A stretch of DNA of 64,000 bases, taken from NCBI GenBank assembly GCA_017307275.1, contig JAFKFK010000009.1:310001-374000 (forward strand). The letters run 5' to 3'. Both the position numbers and the translations under genes were made by a program. The notes beneath the pieces are model-generated. The model ran no database searches and was not told the DNA's origin. It saw only the letters and a list, made by a program, of their open reading frames with translations. Below, piece after piece: positions 54,776 through 63,488 of this stretch. Each line of letters begins with the position of its first letter. Position 1 is the stretch's first letter. This stretch comes from Alphaproteobacteria bacterium. GTDB lineage: Bacteria; Pseudomonadota; Alphaproteobacteria; Reyranellales; Reyranellaceae.

Positions 54776-55981
54776 TCATCGCCTTGCCCTGGTCGAGTGG
54801 AGTCCGGGTGGTGTCTTGTGCCAGGCCCGGCCTTCGACGGCCTCCCGGTAACCATAGTCGAAGAGAGCACGCATGTACGCTTGATCGAACATGCCGGTCC
54901 TTGGCGTTTTGAAATCCCTGCCAACATAGGCGAGGTTGTAGTCGACATCGTCGCGCTTGGTGATGAAATACGTGCGGACTACATCGTTTTGGCCGCTCGC
55001 CGTCAGCATCGTCGCGATGGCGCGGCTGGCGATGGTGAGGGTACGTCGTTCGATCTCGGCGTGCTCGGGGTCGAGCCGCGCATTGAGAACAATGTAGGCG
55101 GCCTGCGGACGATCAACCCTGATCACACTGGGGTCGATCGATGCTGGATAGAGAAAGAGCTGGGCGATCGCACCGCCGTCGACATGCATCTCCTGGAACC
55201 GTGCACCGTCGATCTCGACATCGAGCAGAACGGGCTGGAAGATGCCGGGGATCGAGGCCGACGCCAGCAGAATCTTGCGAAATAGGTCCACCGATCTCGG
55301 GTGCCCGCTGGCCGCGATGGCACCCATGTTCCAGATCACCGGGCGCTGGGCGTCGAGGTCGGTAGTGCCGATCATCAGCAGGCGACCCTTGCGATACTCG
55401 CGCGCGATGGCGTCCAGCATCTTCTGGTCGGCGTAGCGGGCGATCGTCTCGGCGAGTGGGCTCGCGTCGGCCACGGCATCGCTGAACAAGGCCGCTATCA
55501 GACCGCGCCTGAGGAACACCCGGTCGGGCGTCATGGTCGTGTAGACTTCGCGCAGGGCCAGATCGTAGTCGGGCCCGAGAAAAGCGAAGGGTGCGATCAG
55601 GGCGCCGGTGCTGACCCCGGTTACCATCGCAAACTCGGGCCGGGTGCCGGTTGTCGTCCAGCCATTGATGAGGCCGGCGCCGAATGCGCCATTGTCGCTG
55701 CCACCGGATATCGCGAGGAAGAACGCCGGCGGCATCCGATCCGTCGACTTGCCCGCCGCGCGCAGGGCCGCCTGCTCGCGTTGCAACGCCAAGGTTGCCT
55801 CCTCAACCATCGGCCCTGTGTCATCGTCGGCAAAGAACCGCGCATTGGCGATGCCGAGTGGCAGAGCTCGTGTCGTGTCGGCCGAAGGAACCGCCGGACC
55901 ACGCGCGGGTACGGCGCATCCGGTTACGACACCAAGTCCGATCGCCAATGCAATGCACAAAACCGGTTTGCGGAAGCTCAA
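54776..55981 (-). CDS. Patatin-like phospholipase lipoprotein
   Basis: A 401-residue lipoprotein: signal peptide with lipobox VVTGC at about residue 22, then a Ser-Asp dyad hydrolase domain. The oxyanion loop is AISGGSDNGAFGAG, the nucleophile lies in VTGVSTGALIAP (G-x-S-x-G) and the catalytic Asp in HVDGGAIAQ. Lipidation predicts an outer- or inner-membrane location facing the periplasm. Members are esterases or phospholipases. A short fragment related to its own 3' end lies just downstream. Confidence 0.85.
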   Translation of the reverse strand: MSFRKPVLCIALAIGLGVVTGCAVPARGPAVPSADTTRALPLGIANARFFADDDTGPMVEEATLALQREQAALRAAGKSTDRMPPAFFLAISGGSDNGAFGAGLINGWTTTGTRPEFAMVTGVSTGALIAPFAFLGPDYDLALREVYTTMTPDRVFLRRGLIAALFSDAVADASPLAETIARYADQKMLDAIAREYRKGRLLMIGTTDLDAQRPVIWNMGAIAASGHPRSVDLFRKILLASASIPGIFQPVLLDVEIDGARFQEMHVDGGAIAQLFLYPASIDPSVIRVDRPQAAYIVLNARLDPEHAEIERRTLTIASRAIATMLTASGQNDVVRTYFITKRDDVDYNLAYVGRDFKTPRTGMFDQAYMRALFDYGYREAVEGRAWHKTPPGLHSTRARR

Positions 55982-56104
55982 GACAAGCCCTCATTCGATA
56001 GGTCGTGGCCGAGATTAGCTCCCGTGAAGGTTGAAGCGTAGAGGAGGATTGATGTCGCGGTCGAGGCCGCGAGAACACGCGACCAGGCATGACCGTGCGA
56101 CTGA

Positions 56105-57559
56105 TTAAAACGATCCGAATAGGCTGCCGAGTGTGATCACGACGATCAGCGCAAACAGCGCGCTCACGATGCCCGTCATGACAATGTCGATGTAGCTCTT
56201 GGCGTGCGTCGACCCGCAGACCGCGAGCAGGGTCACCACCGCGCCGTTGTGCGGCAGGCTGTCGAGAGTGCCCGCGCCGATCACCGCCACGCGATGCATC
56301 AGCGCTGGATCGATACCGTGTTCCGCCGCGAGCTGCATGTAGGTCGGCCCGAGCGCATCGAGCGCGATGGTGAGGCCGCCCGACGCCGAGCCGGTCAGGG
56401 CGGACAGGATGTTCGTGGCGATGGCGAGCGAAACCAACGGCCCGCCTTCGATACCCAGCACCCAATCGCGCACGACGGCGAAGGCAGGCAATGCCGCCAC
56501 CACGGCCCCGAAGCCGACCAGGCTCGCCACGCTGATCGCCGGCAGTACGGAGGCATTGGCGCCAGCATCCATGCTCTGCCGCACCGCAGGCAGGCGCCGC
56601 CCGCTGGTGAGCAGCAGCACGACGATCGCGGTGGCAAGCGCTGCCGCCACCGACCATACACCGCCAACCGCCGACAGCGAGGTGCCGCCCCAGCGCGGCT
56701 CCGCGAGAAACGCCGTGTCCATGCGCGGCAGGATGACAAACGACATCAGGAGATTCACCCCGATGACGACGACCAGCGGCAGCATCGCCAGCAGGATGGG
56801 AGGCGGCGCGTCGGTGGCTTGCGAATGATGAATTTCAGCCGGATCGAACCCCTGCGCGGTCGACGCCCGTTCGCGCACAAGAGGATCATCGGCTGCAGCA
56901 TCCGTGGGCGCGACCCCATCGTCGCCGAAGCCCTCGCCTCGCCGGTCCGCCACCGCGCGAGCCCGTTCCAGCCACCACAGGCCGAAGCCCAGCATGATCG
57001 CTGCGGCGATCACGCCCAATCCTGGCGCGGCGAACGGCGTGGTGCCGAAGAACGGCATGGGGATGGCGTTCTGGATCGCCGGCGTCCCCGGCAGAGCCGA
57101 CATGGTGAAGGTGGAGGTGCCAAGTGCGAGCGCCGCCGGCATCAGCCGGCGCGGAATGGCGGCAGCACGAAACAATGCCTCGGCCATCGGCGCCAGAACG
57201 AAGAAAGCGACGAACAGACTGACGCCACCGTAGGTCACGAGCGCGCCGGCCAGGACTACGGCGAGCATGGCGTGCCTCGTGCCCAGTCGGTCCGTCATCC
57301 ACTGCGCAATCGCCGTGACCGAGCCGCTATCCTCCATCAGCTTGCCGAACAGGGCGCCCATCAGGAACAGCGGAAAGAACTGCGCGAGGAACTGGGCGGC
57401 GCTGCCCATGAAGGTCTGCGTCCAGTGCGCCAGCAATGGCTCACCGGCAAAGACCGCGGCCACGAGGGCTGCTGCGGGCGCGAGCAGCAGCACGCTCCAG
57501 CCGCGGAAGGCGAGCCACACAAGAAGGGCCAGGCCTAACAGGACTCCGGCCAGGCCCAT
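56105..57559 (-). CDS. GntP family permease
   Basis: A 484-residue membrane carrier with about 12-13 hydrophobic segments, of the gluconate:proton symporter (GntP) family: FMGSAAQFLAQFFPLFLMGALFGKLMEDSGSVTAIAQWM, LGTSTFTMSALPGTPAIQNAIPM, LTGSASGGLTIALDALG, GTLDSLPHNGAVVTLLAVCG. The start at 57559 overlaps the stop of the patatin gene upstream (TGATG). Related GntP proteins carry gluconate or D-3-hydroxybutyrate; the pairing with a patatin makes hydroxybutyrate plausible. Confidence 0.88.
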   Translation of the reverse strand: MGLAGVLLGLALLVWLAFRGWSVLLLAPAAALVAAVFAGEPLLAHWTQTFMGSAAQFLAQFFPLFLMGALFGKLMEDSGSVTAIAQWMTDRLGTRHAMLAVVLAGALVTYGGVSLFVAFFVLAPMAEALFRAAAIPRRLMPAALALGTSTFTMSALPGTPAIQNAIPMPFFGTTPFAAPGLGVIAAAIMLGFGLWWLERARAVADRRGEGFGDDGVAPTDAAADDPLVRERASTAQGFDPAEIHHSQATDAPPPILLAMLPLVVVIGVNLLMSFVILPRMDTAFLAEPRWGGTSLSAVGGVWSVAAALATAIVVLLLTSGRRLPAVRQSMDAGANASVLPAISVASLVGFGAVVAALPAFAVVRDWVLGIEGGPLVSLAIATNILSALTGSASGGLTIALDALGPTYMQLAAEHGIDPALMHRVAVIGAGTLDSLPHNGAVVTLLAVCGSTHAKSYIDIVMTGIVSALFALIVVITLGSLFGSF

Positions 57560-58584
57560 CAGACGCCTTCCAGCAGTCGGTCGATATCGAGCGTGGAACG
57601 CTGCCCCAGGTCCTTGCCGTGCGCCGCCAGGAAGCCATCCGTGGCACGACGGCCCTCGTCGCGAAGCAGGCACAGAAACGCCCATTCGGCATTGAGTTTG
57701 GACGAGGAGCCGAGTTCGACCAGCATGTCGCTCCTGATCATGTGGACGCGCATGCGCGCCCAATGTGCGGCTTCGCCTTCGGCAGCGGCCGTGGCCTGCC
57801 GCAGCAACGCCATCATGCGCAGCTCCTTCAGCAGTACGGCGTTGAACGAGACTTCGTTCAGGCGATTGAGGATGTCTCGCGCCGAACGCGGGACGCCCGG
57901 CCGCTCCACCGGATTGATGGCGACCAGGATCGTGTCGTCCGAGACGCATTCCTGCACCAGCGGTGTCATGGTCGGATTGCCCGAATAGCCGCCGTCCCAG
58001 TAGGCCTCGCCGTCGATCTCGACGGCCTGGAACATCGCCGGCAGGCACGCCGACGCGAGCAGCACGTCGGGCGACAGTTCGGCATTGCGGAAGACGCGCG
58101 GCCGTCCGGTTCGCACGTTGGTCGCCGTGATGAAGAGCTTGATCGGCGCCGCAGCGAGACGCGCGAAGTCGATCGACTCGGAAAGCACCGCGGTCAACGG
58201 ATTGGGGGTACCGACGGCGAGATCGTAGGGCGAGAAGAGGCGCGACATCAGGTCGAAGGCGATGTACGCGGGCGAGTGATCGAGCGACCAACGGCCCAGC
58301 ACCACATCCATCGGACTGCGTTGCAGGGGGCTGAAGGCGGCGGCGCGGGAAACGCGGCGCCAGAACGCTTCCAGGGCCTCGCGCGCACGCTCGTTGCCGC
58401 CATTGGCGTGGCCATCGACCATGACGGCGGCGTTCATGGCGCCGGCCGATGTCCCGGAAATGGCTTCGATATGCAGCCAGGGCTCCTCCAGGAGCCGGTC
58501 AAGCACGCCCCACGTGAAAGCGCCATGCGCGCCGCCGCCCTGCAGCGCGAGGTCGATCAGTTGTGACGGACGCTCGACGGCCAT
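57559..58584 (-). CDS. Patatin-like phospholipase, cytoplasmic
   Basis: A 341-residue hydrolase without signal peptide. Motifs are LALQGGGAHGAFTWGVLDRLL (oxyanion loop), ISGTSAGAMNAAV (G-x-S-x-G nucleophile) and WDGGYSGNP (catalytic Asp). A C-terminal segment of about 100 residues follows the patatin domain. It is translationally coupled to a GntP permease. In many alphaproteobacteria a patatin, a GntP permease and 3-hydroxybutyrate dehydrogenase are neighbours; no dehydrogenase is seen here, so the polyester link is inferred. Confidence 0.88.
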   Translation of the reverse strand: MAVERPSQLIDLALQGGGAHGAFTWGVLDRLLEEPWLHIEAISGTSAGAMNAAVMVDGHANGGNERAREALEAFWRRVSRAAAFSPLQRSPMDVVLGRWSLDHSPAYIAFDLMSRLFSPYDLAVGTPNPLTAVLSESIDFARLAAAPIKLFITATNVRTGRPRVFRNAELSPDVLLASACLPAMFQAVEIDGEAYWDGGYSGNPTMTPLVQECVSDDTILVAINPVERPGVPRSARDILNRLNEVSFNAVLLKELRMMALLRQATAAAEGEAAHWARMRVHMIRSDMLVELGSSSKLNAEWAFLCLLRDEGRRATDGFLAAHGKDLGQRSTLDIDRLLEGV

Positions 58585-58872
58585 CGGCGATCACCCCTCA
58601 AGAACTCTGGACCGAGATGATACTAGCTCTATCGCGACATTATGAAGATGGTCGGCATCGAGCCGGAGTGGTTTTCCAGACCGCACGTTGTCTGGAAGAT
58701 TGAAGGCCAGCCAGCTCGCATTTCGCAGAGATGGAAGTACACGTACGCCTCGCCGTCGAGGTTGTGCCAGAGCGCGCCACGAAGCCGATGCCCTGCATCG
58801 AAGCCATGAGCGTAGTCGCTTCACCAACTGAGTACAACCTTCGCACGCGTCCGTGTGTTATCATGCCCCGAC

Positions 58873-60333
58873 ATGGCAACTAGACTGCTTCGGCTGCTGA
58901 AACGCGTGTTGCTCGTGCTGACCGTGGTCGCGGCGACACTCATCGTGGCGCGGGCTTGGGACTCGCAGCGCGGGCCGCCGCTCGAACCATGGCACACCTA
59001 TGTGCCCCACGACATGCACGCCTCCCAGATCGACAAGGTCGATTGGGCGGAATACGTCAAGGCGGAAGAGGCGATCTTCCGTGACGTGCGCGCAGAGGTC
59101 GTCGACAAGGTCGAGGCGAAGGCCCATGCCCTCGGCAACCGGTTCTACGCAGGCAGCCCGATTTATCCTGGCAACTTCGCCCACGACTGGAACCGCTCCT
59201 ACATCCTTGAACCCGATAGGACTCCGGTCGGTGCAGTCGTGCTGCTGCACGGCTTGACCGATTCCCCATACAGCCTGCGCCATATCGCTCGTCGCTATCG
59301 CGAGCTGGGCTTCGTGGCGGTGGCCATTCGGATGCCGGCTCACGGCACAGTGCCGGCCGCGTTGACCGATGTCGAATGGGAGGACTGGGATGCCGCTACG
59401 CGCCTGGCCGTGCGCGAGGCGGTCCGGCTCGCCGGACCTTCGAAGCCGCTGCACATCGTAGGCTTCTCGAACGGCGGCGCGCTGGCGATGAAGTATGCCC
59501 TCGACGCTCTCGAGAACGACCGGCTGATGCGCCCCGACCGGCTCATCCTGATCTCGCCCATGATCGGCATCACAAGCTTTGCGCGCTTCGTCGGCATTGC
59601 TTCGCTGCCCGCCCTGCTGCCCGCCTTCGCCAAGGCTGCGTGGCTCGGCATCGTCCCGGAGTTCAACCCGTTCAAGTACAACTCTTTTCCGGTCAATGGG
59701 GCCCGCCAGACGCACCGCTTGACCGTTGCCTTGCAGGATCGCATTCGGCGCTCTGCGCGCGATGGCAGGCTGGATCGCCTGCCACCTGTGCTCACCTTCC
59801 AGTCTGTCGTCGATTTCACGGTCAGCACACCGGCCATTCTCTCGGCGCTTTACGCGCACCTGCCAGCCAACGGCAGTGAGCTCGTGCTGTTTGATCTCAA
59901 CCGCGCAGCCGTCGTCGGCCCGCTTATGCGGAACGCCGCCGAATCGGTCTTGACTCGGATTCTGGCCGATCCGCCCCGGAAATTCCGGACGGTCACCATC
60001 ACCAACGCCGGCGTCGACACCTACGACGTCGTCGAGCGCGTGATGGAGGCTGGCGCCTCGACAGAGCAGACGCGCCCGCTAGCGCTCGCCTTCCCCGCCG
60101 GCATCTTCTCGCTGTCGCACGTCGCCCTGCCGTTTCCACTGAGCGACTCGCTGTATGGCATGCAGCCCGACAAGACCGACGAATTCTTCGGCGTCCACCT
60201 CGGGTCGATTGCTCCGCGCGGCGAACGCGGCGTGCTGATCCTAAATCTCGATACGCTGCTTCGCGTGTCGTCGAACCCGTTCTTCCCGTATCTTCTTGAG
60301 CGGATCGATCAGAGCATCGCCATACCCCGCTAG
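58873..60333 (+). CDS. Alpha/beta hydrolase with N-terminal membrane anchor
   Basis: A 486-residue protein beginning with a single membrane segment (about 8-26, RVLLVLTVVAATLIVARAW). The hydrolase domain has VVLLHGLTDSPYSLRHIA (oxyanion), AIRMPAHG, IVGFSNGGALAMKYAL (nucleophile Ser in G-F-S-N-G), a late Asp near FQSVVDFTVSTP and a His candidate in LSHVALPFP. ATG 58873 is preferred to the upstream GTG. It is probably periplasmic-facing. The substrate is unknown; esterase or lipase is likely. Its stop overlaps the convergent transporter gene by four bases. Confidence 0.82.
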   Translation: MATRLLRLLKRVLLVLTVVAATLIVARAWDSQRGPPLEPWHTYVPHDMHASQIDKVDWAEYVKAEEAIFRDVRAEVVDKVEAKAHALGNRFYAGSPIYPGNFAHDWNRSYILEPDRTPVGAVVLLHGLTDSPYSLRHIARRYRELGFVAVAIRMPAHGTVPAALTDVEWEDWDAATRLAVREAVRLAGPSKPLHIVGFSNGGALAMKYALDALENDRLMRPDRLILISPMIGITSFARFVGIASLPALLPAFAKAAWLGIVPEFNPFKYNSFPVNGARQTHRLTVALQDRIRRSARDGRLDRLPPVLTFQSVVDFTVSTPAILSALYAHLPANGSELVLFDLNRAAVVGPLMRNAAESVLTRILADPPRKFRTVTITNAGVDTYDVVERVMEAGASTEQTRPLALAFPAGIFSLSHVALPFPLSDSLYGMQPDKTDEFFGVHLGSIAPRGERGVLILNLDTLLRVSSNPFFPYLLERIDQSIAIPR

Positions 60334-61409
60334 CCGCGATCCTTTAGCCAATCCTCGACGTAGAACCGCAGGACGGCGATCCGGCCGATGGCGACCAGTG
60401 GAGCGGCGAGTGCCATGCCCATTGCACCGAACATCGCCCCGAGGACCACGATGGCGAACAGGGTCCAGGCCGGCGCGACATTCACGGCCCCCTTCTGAAT
60501 CAACGGCGCTATCACGAAGCCTTCGATGGTCTGGATCGTGAAGTAGATGATCATGACCCAGGCGAGCGTCGATAGCCCAAGCGGCATGGCCACCAGAGCC
60601 ACAGGGAAGGCGGCGATCAACGGGCCGAGATAGGGAATGAAGTTGGCCACGCCTGCCTGCAAACCGAGCAAGCCCGCGCCCGGTACGCCAAGCAGATACA
60701 AAGCTCCGGCCAGCAGTGCGGCCACGACGGCGCCGCGCAGGAGTTGCCCGAGCAACCAGCCGCGCAGCATTTGGCCCATTTCGTTCAGGACGGAGCGTAC
60801 GCGCACCCGTGCGCTTATCGGCACGAGCTTCAGCGCACCCTCGCGGTAGCCGGCAGGACTCCCGGCGAAGAACAGGCCAAGGCAGACGATGACAATCGTG
60901 TTGATCGCGACCGCGTAGGCTCCGCTCACGGCATAGTGGACGTGGCCGAACAGGCGCCCGGGATCAGCGATCAGATGCGAAAGGTCCTGCCGCCCGCCCG
61001 GCCCGAACAGGTCGATATCGAAAGCCGCAAGATGGCCCTCAAGGACGCCGAGTTGCGTGTCCATCACCCGGAACAGGCTGCGGACCTGCGTCGGCGCTCG
61101 ATCGAGGCCCCAGCCGATCGCCAGCACCACGATGCAACCGAAGAGCAGCATGACCAGTCCAAATCGCCAGGGGCGCGTCAGCGGCACGACACGCGCGAGG
61201 CCGCGTGTACAAGCGTCGAGCAGCACGGCGAACAGGATGCCGGCGAACAACAGCAACAGACTTGTCGCATAATACCAGGAAAGCGCCAGCACCGTGACGA
61301 CGGCGAGTACAGTCAACGACAAGGCCAGCGGACCGGCGGGCTCGCGGTGAGGCTTGTCTGGTACGGCTGCCGCCGGTGATGCTGAAGACGCCGGGGCCTC
61401 TATCGTCAT
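60330..61409 (-). CDS. AI-2E family transporter
   Basis: A 359-residue membrane protein of the AI-2E (PerM/TqsA) family with about seven to eight hydrophobic segments, including the family core LGVPGAGLLGLQAGVANFIPYLGPLIAAFPVALVAM and TIQTIEGFVIAPLIQKGAVNVAPAWTLFAIVVLGAMFGAMGMALAAPL. Members are permeases or efflux carriers of varied substrates, so AI-2 transport should not be assumed. The N-terminus is Ala/Pro-rich and cytoplasmic. Confidence 0.88.
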   Translation of the reverse strand: MTIEAPASSASPAAAVPDKPHREPAGPLALSLTVLAVVTVLALSWYYATSLLLLFAGILFAVLLDACTRGLARVVPLTRPWRFGLVMLLFGCIVVLAIGWGLDRAPTQVRSLFRVMDTQLGVLEGHLAAFDIDLFGPGGRQDLSHLIADPGRLFGHVHYAVSGAYAVAINTIVIVCLGLFFAGSPAGYREGALKLVPISARVRVRSVLNEMGQMLRGWLLGQLLRGAVVAALLAGALYLLGVPGAGLLGLQAGVANFIPYLGPLIAAFPVALVAMPLGLSTLAWVMIIYFTIQTIEGFVIAPLIQKGAVNVAPAWTLFAIVVLGAMFGAMGMALAAPLVAIGRIAVLRFYVEDWLKDRG

Positions 61410-61556
61410 GGACCAGCGCTCCTCCGGGCAACCGTCTCAGCCGGACGGCTGGCAACCGTCAAGCCGTTGGGCTACTGTACCGGAAGTTGCAAGGTATCGC
61501 GACGTTGTCGAAGTGCCAATTACCGAACGGCGATCAAGTCGAGCGGGAGGCCGGAC

Positions 61557-62138
61557 ATGAGCATCCGATATTCAGGGCCGGAGGCACGCCTGCACGCCGC
61601 CGAGGTCTTTCGACAGAAGTGGCTTTGGCTCGTGCTGTTGGGAGTCGTGCTGATCGTCGCGGGGGCCGTCGCGATGGTGATTCCGGCGGTGTCCGGCGTT
61701 CCCGCTAACGAGGTTCTGGGCAGCGTCCTTATGGTTAGCGGCTTCGTGCAGATCATGCAGGCTGCGAAGATGCTGAACTGGGAAGGATTCATCTGGCATA
61801 TGCTGCTCGGCATCGTCGCCGCCATCGGCGGTGCCCTGATCTCTTTGGACCCTTTTCCCGGCATCGTCACGATCACCATCCTGATTGCGATCATCTTCGC
61901 CGTGCATGGCGCAACCCAGATCGTCTTTGCGTGGAAGGTCCGACGCCAGACCGGATGGCACTGGTTTCTCGTGTCCGGCTGCGTTGCCCTGATCGTCAGC
62001 GTTCTCTTGTTGATGAAGCTGCCGTACGGCCATTCGTTCACGCCCGCGACCGTCGCCGGCGTTTCCCTGATCTTCGGCGGCTGGGCGTACGTCGCCATGG
62101 CGCTTGCGTCACGCAGGAGCGATCCACCGTCCATCTAG
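61557..62138 (+). CDS. HdeD-like membrane protein (first of pair)
   Basis: A 193-residue protein with six hydrophobic segments (LWLVLLGVVLIVAGAVAMVIP, LMVSGFVQIMQAAKML, MLLGIVAAIGGALISL, IVTITILIAIIFAVHGATQIVFAW and two more) in the HdeD/DUF308 pattern of three helix pairs. GGGAGG precedes ATG 61557. A second HdeD-like gene starts 13 bases after its stop, so they are co-transcribed. HdeD proteins are linked to acid resistance in Escherichia coli; here that role is unproven. Confidence 0.85.
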   Translation: MSIRYSGPEARLHAAEVFRQKWLWLVLLGVVLIVAGAVAMVIPAVSGVPANEVLGSVLMVSGFVQIMQAAKMLNWEGFIWHMLLGIVAAIGGALISLDPFPGIVTITILIAIIFAVHGATQIVFAWKVRRQTGWHWFLVSGCVALIVSVLLLMKLPYGHSFTPATVAGVSLIFGGWAYVAMALASRRSDPPSI

Positions 62139-62151
62139 GAGAGGAGCACAC

Positions 62152-62718
62152 ATGCCCATCTCGGCGACACAGCCCGCAGTCCCCTCGCCCGGCGAGCCGC
62201 TGCGCGCGAAAAGTGGATGGATCATCGCTCTCGGCATCGTCTATCTGGTTGCCGGGATCGTCGCCCTGTCGAGCGTGGCCTTCGCCACGGCCGTCACGGT
62301 GTTCCTGGTCGGCATCATGATGATCGTCTCCGGCGTGGCGGAGGTCATCAACGCGTTCCAGCTCAAGTCGTGGGGGAAGTTCCTGCTCTGGATGCTGCTC
62401 GGCGTGCTTTACGTCGTGGCCGGCATTTTGACCCTAGAGAATCCACTTCTCACCGCCAAACTACTCACTCTGATGCTTGGCGCATTTCTGGTGGCCTCCG
62501 GCATTGCCAAGATCATCCTCGCCTTCAGCATGAAGGCAGGATCATCTTGGGTCGTTGTCGTGCTGGCCGGCGTGGTCACCCTGCTTGTCGGCCTGGTGAT
62601 CGTGGCGCAGTGGCCGGTCGGCAGCCTCTACATCCTCGGCATCTTTCTCGCCGTCGATCTCATCTTCACGGGAGTTGGCTGGATTTCAATTGGCTTAGGC
62701 TTGAAGTCTCGTCCCTGA
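62152..62718 (+). CDS. HdeD-like membrane protein (second of pair)
   Basis: A 188-residue HdeD/DUF308 protein with six membrane segments (WIIALGIVYLVAGIVALSSVAFATAVTVFLVGIMMIVSGVAEVINAF, then FLLWMLLGVLYVVAGILTL and further repeats of the same pattern). AGGAGAGGAG precedes ATG 62152. It is a diverged paralogue of the preceding gene and could form a hetero-oligomer with it. A secreted-protein gene follows after 29 bases. Confidence 0.85.
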   Translation: MPISATQPAVPSPGEPLRAKSGWIIALGIVYLVAGIVALSSVAFATAVTVFLVGIMMIVSGVAEVINAFQLKSWGKFLLWMLLGVLYVVAGILTLENPLLTAKLLTLMLGAFLVASGIAKIILAFSMKAGSSWVVVVLAGVVTLLVGLVIVAQWPVGSLYILGIFLAVDLIFTGVGWISIGLGLKSRP

Positions 62719-62747
62719 CGAAGCGCTCTTATCCAAAGGAGGTGGCG

Positions 62748-63314
62748 ATGAATGGTCGATCACTGACGACAATGTCGTTCTGCCTGCTCAGCATGGCCCT
62801 TGCGCCGGCTGTGATGGCGCAGACAACCAGGAGCGCCGTTGACGTGACGGCCACTACTGGCGCACCCGAGTTCCGCGATCCCAAGTCCGGCATGGTCTGG
62901 ACGCCGGAGACTGTCGGCCAAGGCGGCAAGCCGATCTTGCCCGAAGATCACGCCTTCGATCCAACCAGCCAGTCCGCACCGGCACAGGGAGTTGTGCAGA
63001 GAGTGACTCCCAGGCCAGTCGGCTCCGTGCCGATCACGGCTGGGCCGACGGTGCCGATCGTCAACATGGAGAACTCTACGCTCCGAGCGATACCTGGGCA
63101 GCGCTGGCAGGTCGTCCTTTATCTGAACAACAACAGCGGCAATCCGGTCGAACCTGTCGTCCAATGCCGCTTCACCAACGGCGGCAATCTGGTGACCGAC
63201 ACACGGGCCATGGTGTCATCCATCGGACCGGGCGTCCGTGCCGGAATTGCGGTCATGGGTCCGCGGGTCAACTACTTCGTCGACAGGGCTTCGTGTCAGG
63301 TGGCATCGCCATAG
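62748..63314 (+). CDS. Secreted protein of unknown function
   Basis: A 188-residue exported protein: signal peptide (SLTTMSFCLLSMALAPAVMAQ), then a Pro-rich, low-complexity middle (DPTSQSAPAQGVVQRVTPRP) and a C-terminal region WQVVLYLNNNSGNPVEPVVQCRF, RASCQV with two cysteines that may pair. AAAGGAGGTGGCG just before ATG 62748 is a perfect ribosome-binding site, so translation should be strong. It is probably the third gene of the HdeD transcript. Confidence 0.75.
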   Translation: MNGRSLTTMSFCLLSMALAPAVMAQTTRSAVDVTATTGAPEFRDPKSGMVWTPETVGQGGKPILPEDHAFDPTSQSAPAQGVVQRVTPRPVGSVPITAGPTVPIVNMENSTLRAIPGQRWQVVLYLNNNSGNPVEPVVQCRFTNGGNLVTDTRAMVSSIGPGVRAGIAVMGPRVNYFVDRASCQVASP

Positions 63315-63488
63315 TGACGCGCGCTCTGAGCCTCACAGGTGTCGTCCTTCTCAGGGGACCTCCTGGCAGGGTGCTGCAAGGACCCTCGACCAGGCCGGTG
63401 TTGATTCATCGATCCTTGGGAAGACGACACACGCAAAGGACCTGACAAGGTCAGATGTCGAAGCCGAATCGACTGATGGATACCGTGC

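Noticed and set aside
58641-58808. Short plus-strand frame between the patatin and hydrolase genes
   Set aside because: About 55 codons with no clear ribosome-binding site, no conserved-looking pattern and poor composition.
63339-63430. Inverted arms GTGTCGTC and GACGACAC 76 bases apart near the right end
   Set aside because: Eight-base arms at that distance are expected by chance and no other transposon or attachment-site sign is present.
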